From: Rapana venosa
Lineage: Eukaryota > Mollusca > Gastropoda > Neogastropoda > Muricidae
Direction of reading: 5' to 3'
Assembly (NCBI GenBank): GCA_028751875.1
Contig: CM054144.1
Location: forward strand, 446,985-510,984
Length of the DNA: 64,000 nucleotides
Made by a program: the position numbers and the translations under genes. This document shows positions 1 through 10,414 of the stretch, piece after piece. The notes under the pieces were generated by a model. It saw only the letters and a list, made by a program, of their open reading frames with translations. It made no database searches and had not been told where the DNA came from. Within the stretch, counting starts at the first letter, position 1; the number at the start of each line of letters is the position of its first letter.

Positions 1-50
<50 letters not shown>

Positions 51-79
51 TCTGTCTTCTCTCTCTCTCTCTCTCTCTC
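1..79. repeat. (TC)n microsatellite
   Basis: Nearly pure TC dinucleotides, interrupted by a few TG and TT steps. The tract continues to the left window edge, so its full length is unknown. Confidence 0.95.
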
Positions 80-87
80 TCTTCGGT

Positions 88-265
88 TATTTTTGTGGGG
101 GGCCTTTGTGTAGATATTTTTCATGTATACTGTGTGAGTGTATTGGTATGGGCGTTATTTCATTTTATTATCAATATTTCCCGAAGGGCGGGGACTGGAT
201 GTAAAAAAAGACATGGGTGCTTATTCGTTATCCTTGAAATAAAAGAATTTGTCATTGTCATTGTC
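88..265 (+). mobile_element. LINE/SINE 3'-end fragment (GGGGACTGGATGTAAA tail)
   Basis: T/G-rich sequence is followed by GGCGGGGACTGGATGTAAAA, then TTATTCGTTATCC and an AATAAAAGAATTTGTC terminus. The same 3' block recurs at about 22525-22597 and 23655-23722, and it forms the tail of the tRNA-derived SINE-A copies. The T/G-rich lead-in matches the LINE-like 3' UTR cluster at 21250-23725, so this is more likely a LINE end than a SINE. No coding sequence remains. Confidence 0.7.
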
Positions 266-559
266 TCTCTGTCTCTCTGTTCATCTCTCCGTTCGTCTCT
301 CTGTCTGTCTATCAATCTGAATGAGTGGCTTGTGGTCTTTACGTCTTGCTGTCTGTTGGTAAGTCTGTCTGCTTGTCTGTTTGTCTGTTCATCTCTCCGT
401 CCATCTATCTGCCTGCCTTAATTTAGCTGCTAATCAAGGCATGCCTTGCCAAGTCACCAGCTGTTTGCTGCAGTCTCCAAACACCTCCCGACTTCATTCC
501 ATTTTCAATTATCCCACCTCTTTCCAAATACCCCCACCTTCACCAGCAAACCGGCAAAC

Positions 560-1930
560 AAACAAGTCAATAACAAACAAGTATGTCAATAACAGACAAG
601 TACGTCAATAACAAACAAGTACGTCAATAACAGACAAGTACGTCAATAACAAACAAGTACGTCAATAACAGACAAGTACGTCAATAACAAACAAGTACGT
701 CAATAACAAACAAATACATCAATAACAAACAAGTACGTCAATAACAAACAAGTACGTCAATAACAAACGTCAATAACAAACAAGTACATCAATAACAGAC
801 AAGTACATCAATAACAAACAAGTACATCAATAACAAGCAAGTACGTCAATAATTAGCAAGTACGTCTATAACAAGCAAGTACGTCAATAACAAACAAGTA
901 CGTCAATAACAAACAAGTACGTCAATAACAAACAAGCACGTCGATAACAAGCAAGTACGTCAATAACAAGCAAATACGTCAATAACAAACAAGTACGTCA
1001 ATAATTAGCAAGTACGTCAATAACAAGCAAGTACGTCAATAGCAAACAAGTACGTCAATAACAAACAAGTACGTCAACAACAAGCAAGTACGTCAATAAT
1101 TAGCAAGTACGTCAATAACAAGCAAGTACGTCAATAACAACTAAGTACGTCAATAACAAACAAATACATCAATAACAAGCAAGTACGTCAATAAATAGCA
1201 AGTACGTCAATAACAAGCAAGTACGTCAATAGCAAACAAGTACGTCAATAACCAACAAGTTCGTCAATCACAAAACAAACAAGTACGTCAATAACAAATA
1301 CATCAATAACAAGCAAGTACGTCAATAATTAGCAAGTACGTCAATAACAGACAAGTACGTCAATAACAAACAAGTAAGTCAATAACAAACAAGTACGGCA
1401 ATAACAAACAAGTACATCAATAACAAGCAAGTACGTCAATAATTAGCAAGTACGTCAATAACAAGCAAGTACGTCAATAGCAAACAAGTACGTCAATAAC
1501 CAACAAGTTCGTCAATCACAAAACAAACAAGTACGTTAATAACAAACAAACACATCAATAACAAGCAAGTACGTCAATAATTAGCAAGTACGTCAATAAC
1601 AGACAAGTACGTCAATAACAAACAAGTAAGTCAATAACAAACAAGTACGTCAATAAGAAACAAGTACATCAATAACAAACAAGTACGTCAATAACAAGCA
1701 AGTACGTCAATAACAAACAAGTACGTCAATAACAAACAAATACGGCAATAACAAACAAGTACGTCAATAACAGACAAGTACGTCAATAACAGACAAGTAC
1801 GTCAATAACAGACAAGTACGTCAATAACAAACTAGTACGTCAATAACAGACAAGTACGTCAATAACAAACTAGTACGTCAATAACAAACAAGTACGTCAA
1901 TAACAAACTAGTACGTCAATAACAAACAAG
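560..1930. repeat. 20-bp satellite with higher-order structure
   Basis: About 65 copies of a 20-bp unit with core AAGTACGTCAATAACAAAC. Variants include CAATAATTAG, CAATAGCAAAC and a longer CACAAAACAAAC unit. A block of about 200 bp recurs with a period near 248 bp (compare 1199-1400 with 1447-1650), which indicates higher-order duplication. Confidence 0.95.
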
Positions 1931-2019
1931 CCAGTTTTGTTGTTTTTGCTTCAGTATGTACTCATATGCACGTATAGCTGTGGCATTAGCCTAGCAGCAA
2001 AAAAAAAAAGTATACTGCC

Positions 2020-2097
<78 letters not shown>

Positions 2098-2109
2098 ATA
2101 CACACACAC
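2020..2109. repeat. (CA)n microsatellite
   Basis: A long CA dinucleotide run with a few TA interruptions at its right end. Confidence 0.97.
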
Positions 2110-2659
2110 GATGATGCCATTGTCTTCATCTGTAAAATGTGATGATGTCATTGTCTTCATCTGTAAAATGTGATGATGTCATTGTCTTCATCTGTAAAAT
2201 GTTGATGATGTCATTGTCTTTAGCTGTAAAATGTTGGTGATGTCATTGTCTTTAGCTGTAAAATGTGATGATGTCATTGTCTTTAGCTGTAAAATGTGAT
2301 GATGTCATTATCTTCAGCTGTAAAATGTGATGATGTCATTATCTTTAGCTGTAAAATGTGATGATGTCATTATCTTTAGCTGTAAAATGTGATGACGTCA
2401 TTATCTTTAGCTGTAAAATGTGATGACGTCATTATCTTTAGCTGTAAAATGTGATGACGTCATTATCTTCAGCTGTAAAATGTGATGATGTCATTATCTT
2501 CAGCTGTAAAATGTGATGACGTCATTATCTTCAGCTGTAAAATGTGATGACGTCATTATCTTCAGCTGTAAAATGTGATGACGTCATTATCTTTAGCTGT
2601 CAAATGTGATGACGCCATTATCTTCAGCTGTAAAATGTGATGACGTCATTATCTTCAGC
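2110..2659. repeat. 31-bp satellite carrying CRE octamers
   Basis: About 17 tandem copies of a 31-bp unit with the segments GATGACGTCATTATCTT, CAGCTG and TAAAATGT. Seven units contain the perfect palindrome TGACGTCA (starts 2393, 2424, 2455, 2517, 2548, 2579, 2641). Most of the others have TGATGTCA, as expected from CpG decay. The left units are the most diverged. Confidence 0.95.
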
Positions 2660-2703
2660 CATGGCAAGCTCCTAGCACAGCAGCTGGGCCTTCCTTTGGA
2701 CAG

Positions 2704-3392
2704 GAGCCTTCAGAAACCTTCATCACCCCCAAGCCTTCAGAAACCTTCATCACCCCCAAGCCTTCAGAAACCTTCATCACCCCCAAGCCTTCAGAAACCA
2801 TGGGGACTGGATGTAAACAAGCCTTCAGAAACCTTCATCACCCCAAGCCTTCAGAAACCTTCATCACCACACCAAGCCTTCAGAAACCTTCATCACCCCC
2901 AAGCCTTCAGAAACCTTCATCACCACCCCAAGCCTTCAGAAGCCTTCATCATCACACCAAGCCTTCAGAAACCTTCATCACCACCCCAAGCCTTCAGAAG
3001 CCTTCATCACAACACCAAGCCTTCAGAAACCTTCATCACCACCCCAAGCCTTCAGAAACCTTCATCACCTCACCAAGCCTTCAGAAACCTTCATCACCTC
3101 ACCAAGCCTTCAGAAACCTTCATCACAACACCAAGCCTTCAGAAACCTTCATCACCACCCCAAGCCTTCAGAAACCTTCATCACCACCCCAAGCCTTCAG
3201 AAACCTTCATCACCTCACCAAGCCTTCAGAAACCTTCATCACAACACCAAGCCTTCAGAAACCTTCATCACCCCCAAGCCTTCAGAAACCTTCATCACCA
3301 CCCCAAGCCTTCAGAAACCTTCATCACCACCAAGCCTTCAGAAACCTTCATCAACACCAAGCCTTCAGAAACCTTCATCACCACACTAAGCC
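2704..3392. repeat. 26-28-bp minisatellite
   Basis: About 25 copies of CCTTCAGAAACCTTCATCAC followed by a variable C/A linker. One unit near 2797-2818 is interrupted by ATGGGGACTGGATGTAAA, the signature of the SINE-A tail. The open frames across it are translations of the repeat and are not treated as genes. Confidence 0.93.
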
Positions 3393-3450
3393 GGGTGAAT
3401 TCTTTCAGGATGAAAGGTACAGATGTTGATGTTGTTGTTTTGCATTGTTT

Positions 3451-3800
3451 GGGGATGGGATAGCCTAGTGGTCAGAACATTGCGCTCGCAATCTGACAAC
3501 CCGGGTTCGATTCCCGTTCAAGGGGATATTTTCCCCTGGAGTTAACATCAGTGCAGACTCCACTCTCCCCAAAAGTCCTTCGGATGAGACTATACACCGA
3601 GGCCCCGTGTGCGAACGCAGGCAGAACATCTTGTGCACATGTTAAATCCTGTTACGCTTTTCGAAAGAGTAGGCCATTGTGTGCCGGTGGGAACAGATGA
3701 CAAAATTTACAAAACCGCATACACACGGGGACTGGATGTAAAAAAGCACATAAGTGCTTATTCCATTATCCTCGCTATAAATGAAAATAAAAGAGTAAGA
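3451..3800 (+). mobile_element. SINE-A, full-length tRNA-derived SINE
   Basis: This is the best complete copy of the family. The tRNA-like head has a pol III box A (TAGCCTAGTGG, 3461-3471) and a perfect box B (GGTTCGATTCC, 3504-3514). The body follows, with GATGAGACTATACACCGAGG at 3583-3602, also seen as GATGAGACGATAAACCGAGG in the V-SINE-like element at 53281-53786. It ends with GGGGACTGGATGTAAAAAAG and an A-rich AATAAAAG terminus. The shared middle block suggests a V-SINE type central domain. That family name is from memory and was not checked. Confidence 0.88.
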
Positions 3801-3862
3801 TGAAATGGAATGGAATGGTTTGGGTTTGCTTTGCTGGAAGTCTCCATGTGTGTGCCCTGCAG

Positions 3863-3970
3863 GTGACGGAGCAGCAGCGACAGGAGGTGTGCAGCATTCT
3901 GCCAAGTGTGCCAACTGCTGAGTGCCACTGCCCTCTGCAAAACAGGCCTATATCTAAGTATTTCCTTTGA
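3863..3970 (+). CDS. Probable 3'-terminal coding exon of an unidentified gene
   Basis: A CCCTGCAG acceptor (AG at 3861-3862) is followed by a 35-codon open stretch ending in TGA at 3968-3970. An AATAAA polyadenylation signal follows directly at 3971-3976, which is the layout of a last exon. The peptide starts VTEQQRQEVCSIL and ends QNRPISKYFL. The end resembles, but does not exactly fit, PCNA-binding PIP boxes. The preceding intron would hold the SINE-A copy and the tandem arrays, and earlier exons would lie before the window. No protein family was recognised. A chance open stretch cannot be excluded. Confidence 0.4.
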   Translation: MTEQQRQEVCSILPSVPTAECHCPLQNRPISKYFL

Positions 3971-3976
3971 AATAAA
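3971..3976 (+). promoter_or_regulatory. AATAAA polyadenylation signal
   Basis: Canonical hexamer immediately after the stop codon of the candidate terminal exon at 3863-3970. Confidence 0.4.
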
Positions 3977-4022
3977 ACCTTGATGGGAAAGACGTTTAAG
4001 CGCTTGCACATGGAATACATAC

Positions 4023-4180
4023 CACAGAAGAAAATGTCTGATTCTGTGTTTTCTTTGCTCGGTGTGGAGGTAGCCGCATGCCCACCTCGAGGTCCACAGC
4101 TATTGTCAGAGGGGGTCACTTTGTCCTGTGGTGTCCAGCTGTCGGCGATTTGTGACAGACCTTTGAATAAGGGCAAAGTA
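4023..4180 (-). CDS. Possible internal exon (minus strand), unidentified
   Basis: On the minus strand an ACTACAG acceptor precedes an open stretch, and a G|GTATGT donor follows it. The translation includes SQIADSWTPQDKVTPSDNS and ends near ESDIFFC, a low-complexity but protein-like composition. No family was recognised and no partner exon was found. This is a weak call based on splice sites and composition only. Confidence 0.22.
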
Positions 4181-4189
4181 CTGTAGTTA

Positions 4190-5420
4190 GTCAGTCATCA
4201 CGGGGATGTCAGATGAATCAGTCCACCAAAGTCCAATGCCTGAAATGGTGGTTAAAAAACCGGTTGCACTGGCAAAAATGATCGCCATTCAACGTTAAAC
4301 TTTGCAGCTCTAGCCGAGAGAAAAACTATCCATGCAGCTTGCAACAAAGAAGAAGAAAATTTGTTGAAATTTTGCTGTATGCATAATAAGAAAGGACACA
4401 ACTCTCTATTTAACTTTCGTCTTACAGATAGTAGTCGTGCAAAATAGCTATGATAAGATATCATTTCTTTCAGTAGGTTGTTTTATAAAAGAAAAATAAG
4501 AAAGATATACGCGGGTAGTTTTGCGCAAAATCTACATCTGCCGATGACTGTATTTTGTTGTGTAGTTAGTGTTTTGTGTTCACGCCCCTTTCAACACTGG
4601 TTTTGCTGACTAAGGCATGGATGCTAATCTCTCTCTGCCGCCGAGCCAGTCTGTGCTGTGCTGTGACAGATGTAGCCAGCCTTGCCTTGCCTTGCCTTGC
4701 CTGCCTTGCCTTGCCTTGCGGCAGACAGAGACCATGCAGTGCAGCAGGGCAGCAGTCGTACATTCATAGCAGTGTGCATGTCTCTCCTTCCTTCAGTGCT
4801 CACTGTGACCACCAAGTCCCTCATCAGTCACTGCCGGTGAGATGCCCTGTGTGTGTGTGTGTGGTGTGGTAGTAGTAGTAGTAGTAGTTGTTGTTCTTGT
4901 TCTTGTTCTCGACTTACCGCGCGAGTATGTGTTGTGTTCTCTTTTATCAGTATATGCCTCTATTATGGTAATAAACACTATGTTTCTTTTTTTAAATCAT
5001 TGATAAATGTACAGGCTTAGTTTATAACTTTTTTTTTATTGTAATTACTTTTTCTCTCATACTTTTCTAAATATGAAACTTTGCTTGAGTTCTGAGCGTA
5101 CAAAAATTCAAGGAATCCATAAGCGAAAATTGAAAATACTGTGTGTACTCAATGCAAAGTTTAATTATCAGAAAAAGTCATCAGCAAAGGAAGTATAAAA
5201 TAACTAACGATATCTTTGTGAAAGAAACACACAGACAAGCAAGACAATGGCTTAAATACGCAAACTGAGAGACAGACAGACAAACAGGCAGGCAGTCATT
5301 TACACGCAATATTTATCATGATGTACATACACAAAGGCATTCATGTATTCATTGCCATTGATATCTCCATGTTTTGTTGACACTACATACCATGCTAGGT
5401 ATTACTTGTTATGATATTCA
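4190..5420. other. Intergenic or intronic sequence, no gene seen
   Basis: AT-rich unique sequence with a short CCTTG pentamer run (4680-4722) and a short (TAG)n/(TTG)n tract (4869-4910). Neither strand shows a supported exon or a recognisable mobile element. Confidence 0.6.
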
Positions 5421-5429
5421 TATATTACT

Positions 5430-5455
5430 TACTTACTTACTTACTTACTCACTCA

Positions 5456-5517
<62 letters not shown>

Positions 5518-5553
5518 ACACACACACACACACGCACGCACGCACGCACGCCA

Positions 5554-5585
<32 letters not shown>

Positions 5586-5591
5586 CACACG

Positions 5592-5628
<37 letters not shown>
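5430..5628. repeat. Compound microsatellite (TTAC)n-(TC)n-(CA/CACG)n
   Basis: Successive runs of TTAC/TCAC, then pure TC, then alternating CA and CACG units. Such compound tracts are mutation-prone, and the open frames across them are artefacts. Confidence 0.95.
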
Positions 5629-5854
5629 CCCAATCGACGAGCTAAAAACTAAGCAGCAAACAAACAATGCAAAAATGAAGGGAAAAAAGAACAACGAGGT
5701 AAAACTAAAAGAAAAAGAAACAAAACTCAAAATAAAATTAAAACCCCACACCCAACTGAACCAAAGCAAAAGCAAACGGAAATGGGAAGAGACAATGTGG
5801 TGGATATTACATGATCATAACATTATTATGCTTCAAGCATTATGTAAGTCAGTC

Positions 5855-5949
5855 AGTCAGTAAGTAAGTAAGTAAGTAAGAAAGTAAATCTAACATCTTT
5901 CCACTCTAAGTGATACCAGACGGCCCTAAAATAGGAGACTCAATACAAG

Positions 5950-6002
<53 letters not shown>

Positions 6003-6312
6003 TGACAATGGCAATGGCAATGACAATGACAATGACAACGGTTTTTAATTGCTCATAGAGCATTACAATAAAGTCCTTTAGACAATGGGGTGGTGACTAT
6101 AATAACGAAAACACAATTCATAAACGACAAGTTCCTAATTTAACAATCAAACGTGTATACACGCAGGCATTACTCAAAAACACATGCACGCATGCATCCA
6201 CACACCCATTGCACAGTACACCTGCGCGTACACACAAACGCACGTATAGGCACACACGCACACGCGCACACACACGCGCGCACGCACGCACGCACACACA
6301 CATACGCACACC
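5855..6312. repeat. Cluster of short microsatellites
   Basis: (GTAA)n near 5860-5880, (GATA)n at 5945-6002, (CAATGA)-like units at 6004-6039, and an alternating purine-pyrimidine CA/CG tract at 6215-6312. The last could adopt Z-form DNA. No gene was seen. Confidence 0.85.
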
Positions 6313-6682
6313 CTCACTTCATGCATGCAGACTGAAACATATACTTAGGATCTGATTGAAACATGCACTTCCAAATTACATGTTGCAACAGATGGTTAGA
6401 TAGATAGATAGATAGACAGGCTGAGGGTAGGCTACAAAGTAATCAAGGGAATCCAAAATGTTGGTTGCTGACTTTGTTGGAACTCAAATGGTGAGGTTTC
6501 AATATTTTTACCACTGTTTTACTGGAGTTGTGGGTCATGTGTATAGTTTTGTACTCGCCTTAGTTTTGATAAGAGGAAAACTGACATGACACCCATGCTG
6601 GCACTGAGCTGAGGTGCACTAGGAACATCATGATATGCAATGACAGACAGACAGACAGACGGCAGGATAGATACCTGTGTAC

Positions 6683-8143
6683 ATGGATCAGCTGAGTGAT
6701 GATGCATGTCTCACAACATGGCGTTCTGTGTCAGGGGCCCTGATGAAGCTACAAGAGAACTGGAAGCGGAAATGGGCTGTGGTGTGGCCAGCGTCCATTC
6801 GTTCCCTGTACACCTCCCTCCTCCTCCTCACTCTCTGCTCGGGCCTTCTCTACTTCCTCTTCCCTACCCACCTCCTACCCCCCTCTCTTACCCCCTCTCC
6901 ACTGATCTTCCTGCGTGGAGCTCAAAAGTCGCTTTCTGTACAAAATGCACTAGCACATGACTCTGCAGGAACAGTCATTGCAGAACACTTGCTAGAATGG
7001 AGGGTCACTGCTGGCCCTCGTGCCGGATCAAGACCTCAGGGCAACACTGTGCACCCCTTCAGTGCCCAGAAAGGTCCTGACAAAAGCTCAGGAGGGAAAG
7101 CAAATGTGAAGGCTTATCAGCAGTCTGTGAAAAACGTGGATAACATGGACGACGTTGATGTTTTGAAGAACAGTACCCCGAAGGAGAGGAAGCCTTCTGG
7201 GTTAGAGAACTCATCTCATCTCCATAAAAGTTTATTTCCTTCAGTGAAGGTGAACATGAATCAGATATCCCTGCAAGAAGCAGACTCTGTGCAGACGTTG
7301 AGGAGGATCTGTGGTAAAGGTGAAGGCAGGTCAGCACACAGGCTGGACCTGGTCATCATGATCCTGTCCCATGTCCAGGGCTTTCAGGGTCGGCAGGCTT
7401 TGCGGGACACCTGGCTGGCGCCGTTCAGGACCAGGTCCTCCACGGTCAGGCACTTCTTCATCCTGGGCCAGGATGCCGCGCTGAGCCAGGGCAGGAGGAG
7501 CAGGCTGCGGCAGGAAAGGAACGCTCACAAGGACATCGTGCAAGCCAGCCTCAACGACTCCTATGATCACCTGACCTACAAAACGCTGCTGGGCTTCAGC
7601 CTCATCGCCACAGGGTGCAGCCACGCGCGTCACGTGCTCAAAGCTGACCTGGATGTCTGGGTCAACGTGCCCTCGTTGGTGACTTATCTCAGCCATTTTC
7701 CTGTCCAGCCTCCTGAAGGTATCGCTGGATACTGCCGCGGCTTGCGGGCCCCCATCCGTTATCCCCAATCCAAGTACTACATCTCCACAGAGCTCTACCC
7801 CAACGACACCTACCCCGAGTACTGCAACGGCCCGGGCTACGTGACTACCCCGGAGGTAGCCAGGCGGATTGTTGCCGTGTCTTCCCGGGTTGCCTTCCTG
7901 CGCCTGGAGGACGTGTACGTGGGCCTGTGTCTGCGCGGCCTGCAGCTCGGGGTGCGCCACGTGCCTGGCTTCGCCGTCTGGCGCGGGGTGGCGGCCCTCG
8001 GACAGGGGCTCGGCCCTGCGCCCTGCCGCCAACATGACGACGGCGTGCTGCTGCGCCACGGCCTCAGCCCCCAGCAGCTCCGCCAGCTGGGCACAGCGGC
8101 CAGGTGCCGGCCCCCCACACCTGCCGCGGGAAAACAGGCATAG
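6683..8143 (+). CDS. Beta-1,3-galactosyltransferase-like protein (GT31), intronless
   Basis: The 486-residue frame starting at the ATG at 6683 encodes a type II Golgi membrane enzyme of glycosyltransferase family 31. Members transfer galactose or N-acetylglucosamine in beta-1,3 linkage onto glycans. A short cytoplasmic tail is followed by a membrane anchor (about residues 40-60, SLLLLTLCSGLLYFLF), a stem to about residue 220, and the catalytic domain. Family motifs are RQALRDTW (237-244), VRHFFILGQ (255-263), HKDIVQASLNDSYDHLTYKT (282-301), ADLDVWVN (321-328), YPEYCNGPGYV (377-387) and EDVYVG (409-414). NxS/T sites lie in the stem and domain. The metal-binding triplet usually seen as DDD is D-L-D here, which still keeps the DxD pattern. 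A later ATG at residue 21 would keep the anchor. Acceptor and donor specificity cannot be read from sequence. Confidence 0.9.
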   Translation: MDQLSDDACLTTWRSVSGALMKLQENWKRKWAVVWPASIRSLYTSLLLLTLCSGLLYFLFPTHLLPPSLTPSPLIFLRGAQKSLSVQNALAHDSAGTVIAEHLLEWRVTAGPRAGSRPQGNTVHPFSAQKGPDKSSGGKANVKAYQQSVKNVDNMDDVDVLKNSTPKERKPSGLENSSHLHKSLFPSVKVNMNQISLQEADSVQTLRRICGKGEGRSAHRLDLVIMILSHVQGFQGRQALRDTWLAPFRTRSSTVRHFFILGQDAALSQGRRSRLRQERNAHKDIVQASLNDSYDHLTYKTLLGFSLIATGCSHARHVLKADLDVWVNVPSLVTYLSHFPVQPPEGIAGYCRGLRAPIRYPQSKYYISTELYPNDTYPEYCNGPGYVTTPEVARRIVAVSSRVAFLRLEDVYVGLCLRGLQLGVRHVPGFAVWRGVAALGQGLGPAPCRQHDDGVLLRHGLSPQQLRQLGTAARCRPPTPAAGKQA

Positions 8144-8390
8144 TCGTCATCACCACCGTCCTTATCATCGCCATCGTCGTCGTCGTCATCATCATTGTCA
8201 TCATCATCACCGTCATCATCATCCTTATCATTGCCATCATCATCATTGTCATCATCGTCATTGTCATCATCATCACCGTTATCGTCATCATCATCACCAT
8301 CACCATCGACATCACCATCATCGTCGTCGTCATCATCGTCATCGTCGTCGTCATCATCATCATCATCATCATCATCATTTTTCTTTTTCA
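8144..8390. repeat. (CAT/CGT)n trinucleotide tract in the 3' flank
   Basis: Starting at the stop codon of the galactosyltransferase gene, ATC/GTC triplets run for about 240 bp. They probably lie in its 3' UTR. The aspartate-rich, histidine-rich and isoleucine/valine-rich open frames here are artefacts of the triplets. Confidence 0.93.
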
Positions 8391-8559
8391 TCCTGTGCTA
8401 GAGCTCAGAGATTTGCCACTGGGGAGATTTTGCAGATGTGACCATTTCATTTGCCCACCATAGAGGCAGCCACACTCCACTACAGAGATGATGTCTAAAC
8501 ATGACACCAGTCTGCACGTGTGTGGGTTGTGTTTCTTTTAAAGTTTGTCATATCTTCCC

Positions 8560-9366
8560 TCTGGTTTGCAATGGCCTACTCTTTTGAAAGGCGGGATTTT
8601 CAAATGTTCTCAAGATGTTCCACATGCGTTCATACACGGGCTCTTGGTTCATAGTCTCACACCGAGGACGTTGGGGGGAGTGGAGGCGGTAGAGGACGTT
8701 GGGGGGAGTGGAGGTGGGACGTTGGGGGGGAGTGGGCGTAGAGGACGTTGGGGGGAGTGGGGGTGGTATAGAGGACTTGGGGAGTGGCGGTAAGGACGTT
8801 GGGGAGTGGGGGTGGTAGAGACGTTGGGGGAGTGGGGCGGTAGAGGACGTTGGGGAGTGGGGTGGTAGAGGACGTGGGAGTGGGTGTAGAGGACGTTGGG
8901 GGGAGTGGGGTGGTAGAGGACGTTGGGGATGGGGTGGTAGAGACGTTGGGGAGTGAGGGGTAAGGACGTTGGGAGGGGCGGTAGAGGACGTTGGGGGGAG
9001 TGGGGGCGGTAGAGGACGTTGGGGGGAGTGGGGGTGGTAGAGGACGTTGGGGGAGTGGGGTGGTAGAGGACGTTGGGGGGAGTGGGGCGGTAGAGGACGT
9101 TGGGGGAGTGGGGGTGGTAGAGGACGTTGGGGGGAGTGGGGGTGGTAGAGGACGTTGGGGGGAGTGGGGGTGGTAGAGGACGTTGGGGGGAGTGGGGCGG
9201 TAGACGGTAGAGGACGTTGGGGGGAGTGGGGGTGGTAGAGGACGTTGGGGGGAGTGGAGGCGGTACTGATGTGAACTCCAAGGAGAAAATCCCCCCAGCG
9301 GCCAGTGGCTCAAACATGAGCCCTCACATTGTGAGCTCAGTGCCCTAACCAGAGATTACTCCCCCT
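8560..9366 (-). mobile_element. SINE-A copy with an internal minisatellite expansion
   Basis: Read on the minus strand, the right edge is a decayed SINE head and lead-in (9270-9366, with GTTAACATCAG-like sequence). The left edge is SINE body (8565-8665, with CAATGGCCTACTC and CACACGGGC-like blocks). Between them the SINE segment normally reading GGACTTTTGGGGGGAGTGGA has been amplified about 22-fold into a minisatellite. The SINE family is certain from the flanks. The expansion mechanism is inferred. Confidence 0.8.
8663..9268. repeat. SINE-derived 26-28-bp minisatellite
   Basis: Units of GAGGACGTTGGGGGGAGTGG plus GGGTGGTA or GGCGGTA. The 8770-8980 section is shorter-unit and irregular, with lost G residues that could be real or consensus error in G runs. 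Proline-rich frames on the minus strand are repeat translations. Confidence 0.93.
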
Positions 9367-9367
9367 C

Positions 9368-9368
<1 letters not shown>

Positions 9369-9440
<72 letters not shown>
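9369..9440. repeat. (CA)n microsatellite
   Basis: Dinucleotide run with one CCA break, lying directly between two SINE-A pieces. Confidence 0.95.
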
Positions 9441-9441
<1 letters not shown>

Positions 9442-9474
9442 ACACGCACGCACACAACACACACACAAACAGAC

Positions 9475-9575
9475 GACAAAATTTACAAAACCGCATACAC
9501 ACGGGGACTGGATGTAAAAAAGCATATGAGTGCTTATTCCATTATCCTCGATATAAAAGAATAAATAAATAAAAA
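9475..9575 (+). mobile_element. SINE-A 3' fragment
   Basis: GACAAAATTTACAAAACCGC and GGGGACTGGATGTAAAAAAG are followed by the TTCCATTATCCTCG block and AATAAATAAATAAA. It matches the 3' third of the copy at 3451-3800 and lacks the tRNA head. Confidence 0.88.
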
Positions 9576-9615
9576 TAAATAGCACACACACACACAGCGC
9601 GTGCGCACACACACT

Positions 9616-9617
9616 TT

Positions 9618-9667
<50 letters not shown>

Positions 9668-10400
9668 TAACAATGACTGTGACCTGCCGAAGCTTAAAAT
9701 TCGGAGGAATTACGTGGGTTGTTTTTTTTAAATAATAAACTAAGCGATGTTCAACTAAAGGGAAAGTACTCTGGCCTGAAGGGCAATCGTTTTTCTAAAC
9801 ACAGTTGCTTTCCTTGACCATAAGCTTGCCTAGTTTGTATGTGTTGGCCATTAATTTTTTCTTTGTCATGTTGACAAACGTATTCTTTGGGATTTCGGGC
9901 TCTCCAGTGTTATGATTTTAAAAACAAAAATTGTATAGTGCAAAAAGTGACAATTTCAGGGAACTTTACATTGGTGAAATATCACATTGTTTCAAGGGGA
10001 CTAGTTGATGAACAGTTCAAGCCATGTAAGAAAAGCAGCCCTAATTTTCAAAACTTTTTTATTTTTCAGCATTCAGTGACATATTTTGAAAATTTCTAAA
10101 AACATAATTACAGTCATCTATTAAAAAACTGTGTGACTCTCAAAAGAAAACATAATAAACTTTCAATGACGAATACTTTGTATGTCTTTAGTATGTTGAA
10201 TAAATCTGCCGATTTTTTCAAATATTTATAGCCAAAATCATGCATCACCACAAAAACCACCGGATCCATTTCACTGGGACTCCATTTTAATTCAACAGCA
10301 GCTGCAACATCACCATTGTGCTATGCCACTCCTTGGCAAAGCTAAGCCCATCAACTCCAGACACTTCCAGCTGACTGATCTGGAAAAGCTGCGGTGGGCC
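9616..10400. other. (ATC)n tract, then unique AT-rich sequence with no gene seen
   Basis: An (ATC)n run at 9618-9666 is followed by about 730 bp of AT-rich sequence. No splice-bounded open stretch and no element from the other families in this window were recognised. Confidence 0.6.
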
Positions 10401-10414
10401 GTGTACAGCAGCAG

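Noticed and set aside
2606..3463. KPSETFITT repeat frames
   Set aside because: Two overlapping frames of a minisatellite, with no gene context.
3451..3530. A functional tRNA gene
   Set aside because: Box A and box B are present, but the sequence continues into the SINE-A body that recurs across the window, so it is a SINE head.
7837..8463. Poly-aspartate, poly-histidine and Ile/Val-rich frames
   Set aside because: They arise from the (ATC/GTC)n tract and from other frames of the galactosyltransferase gene.
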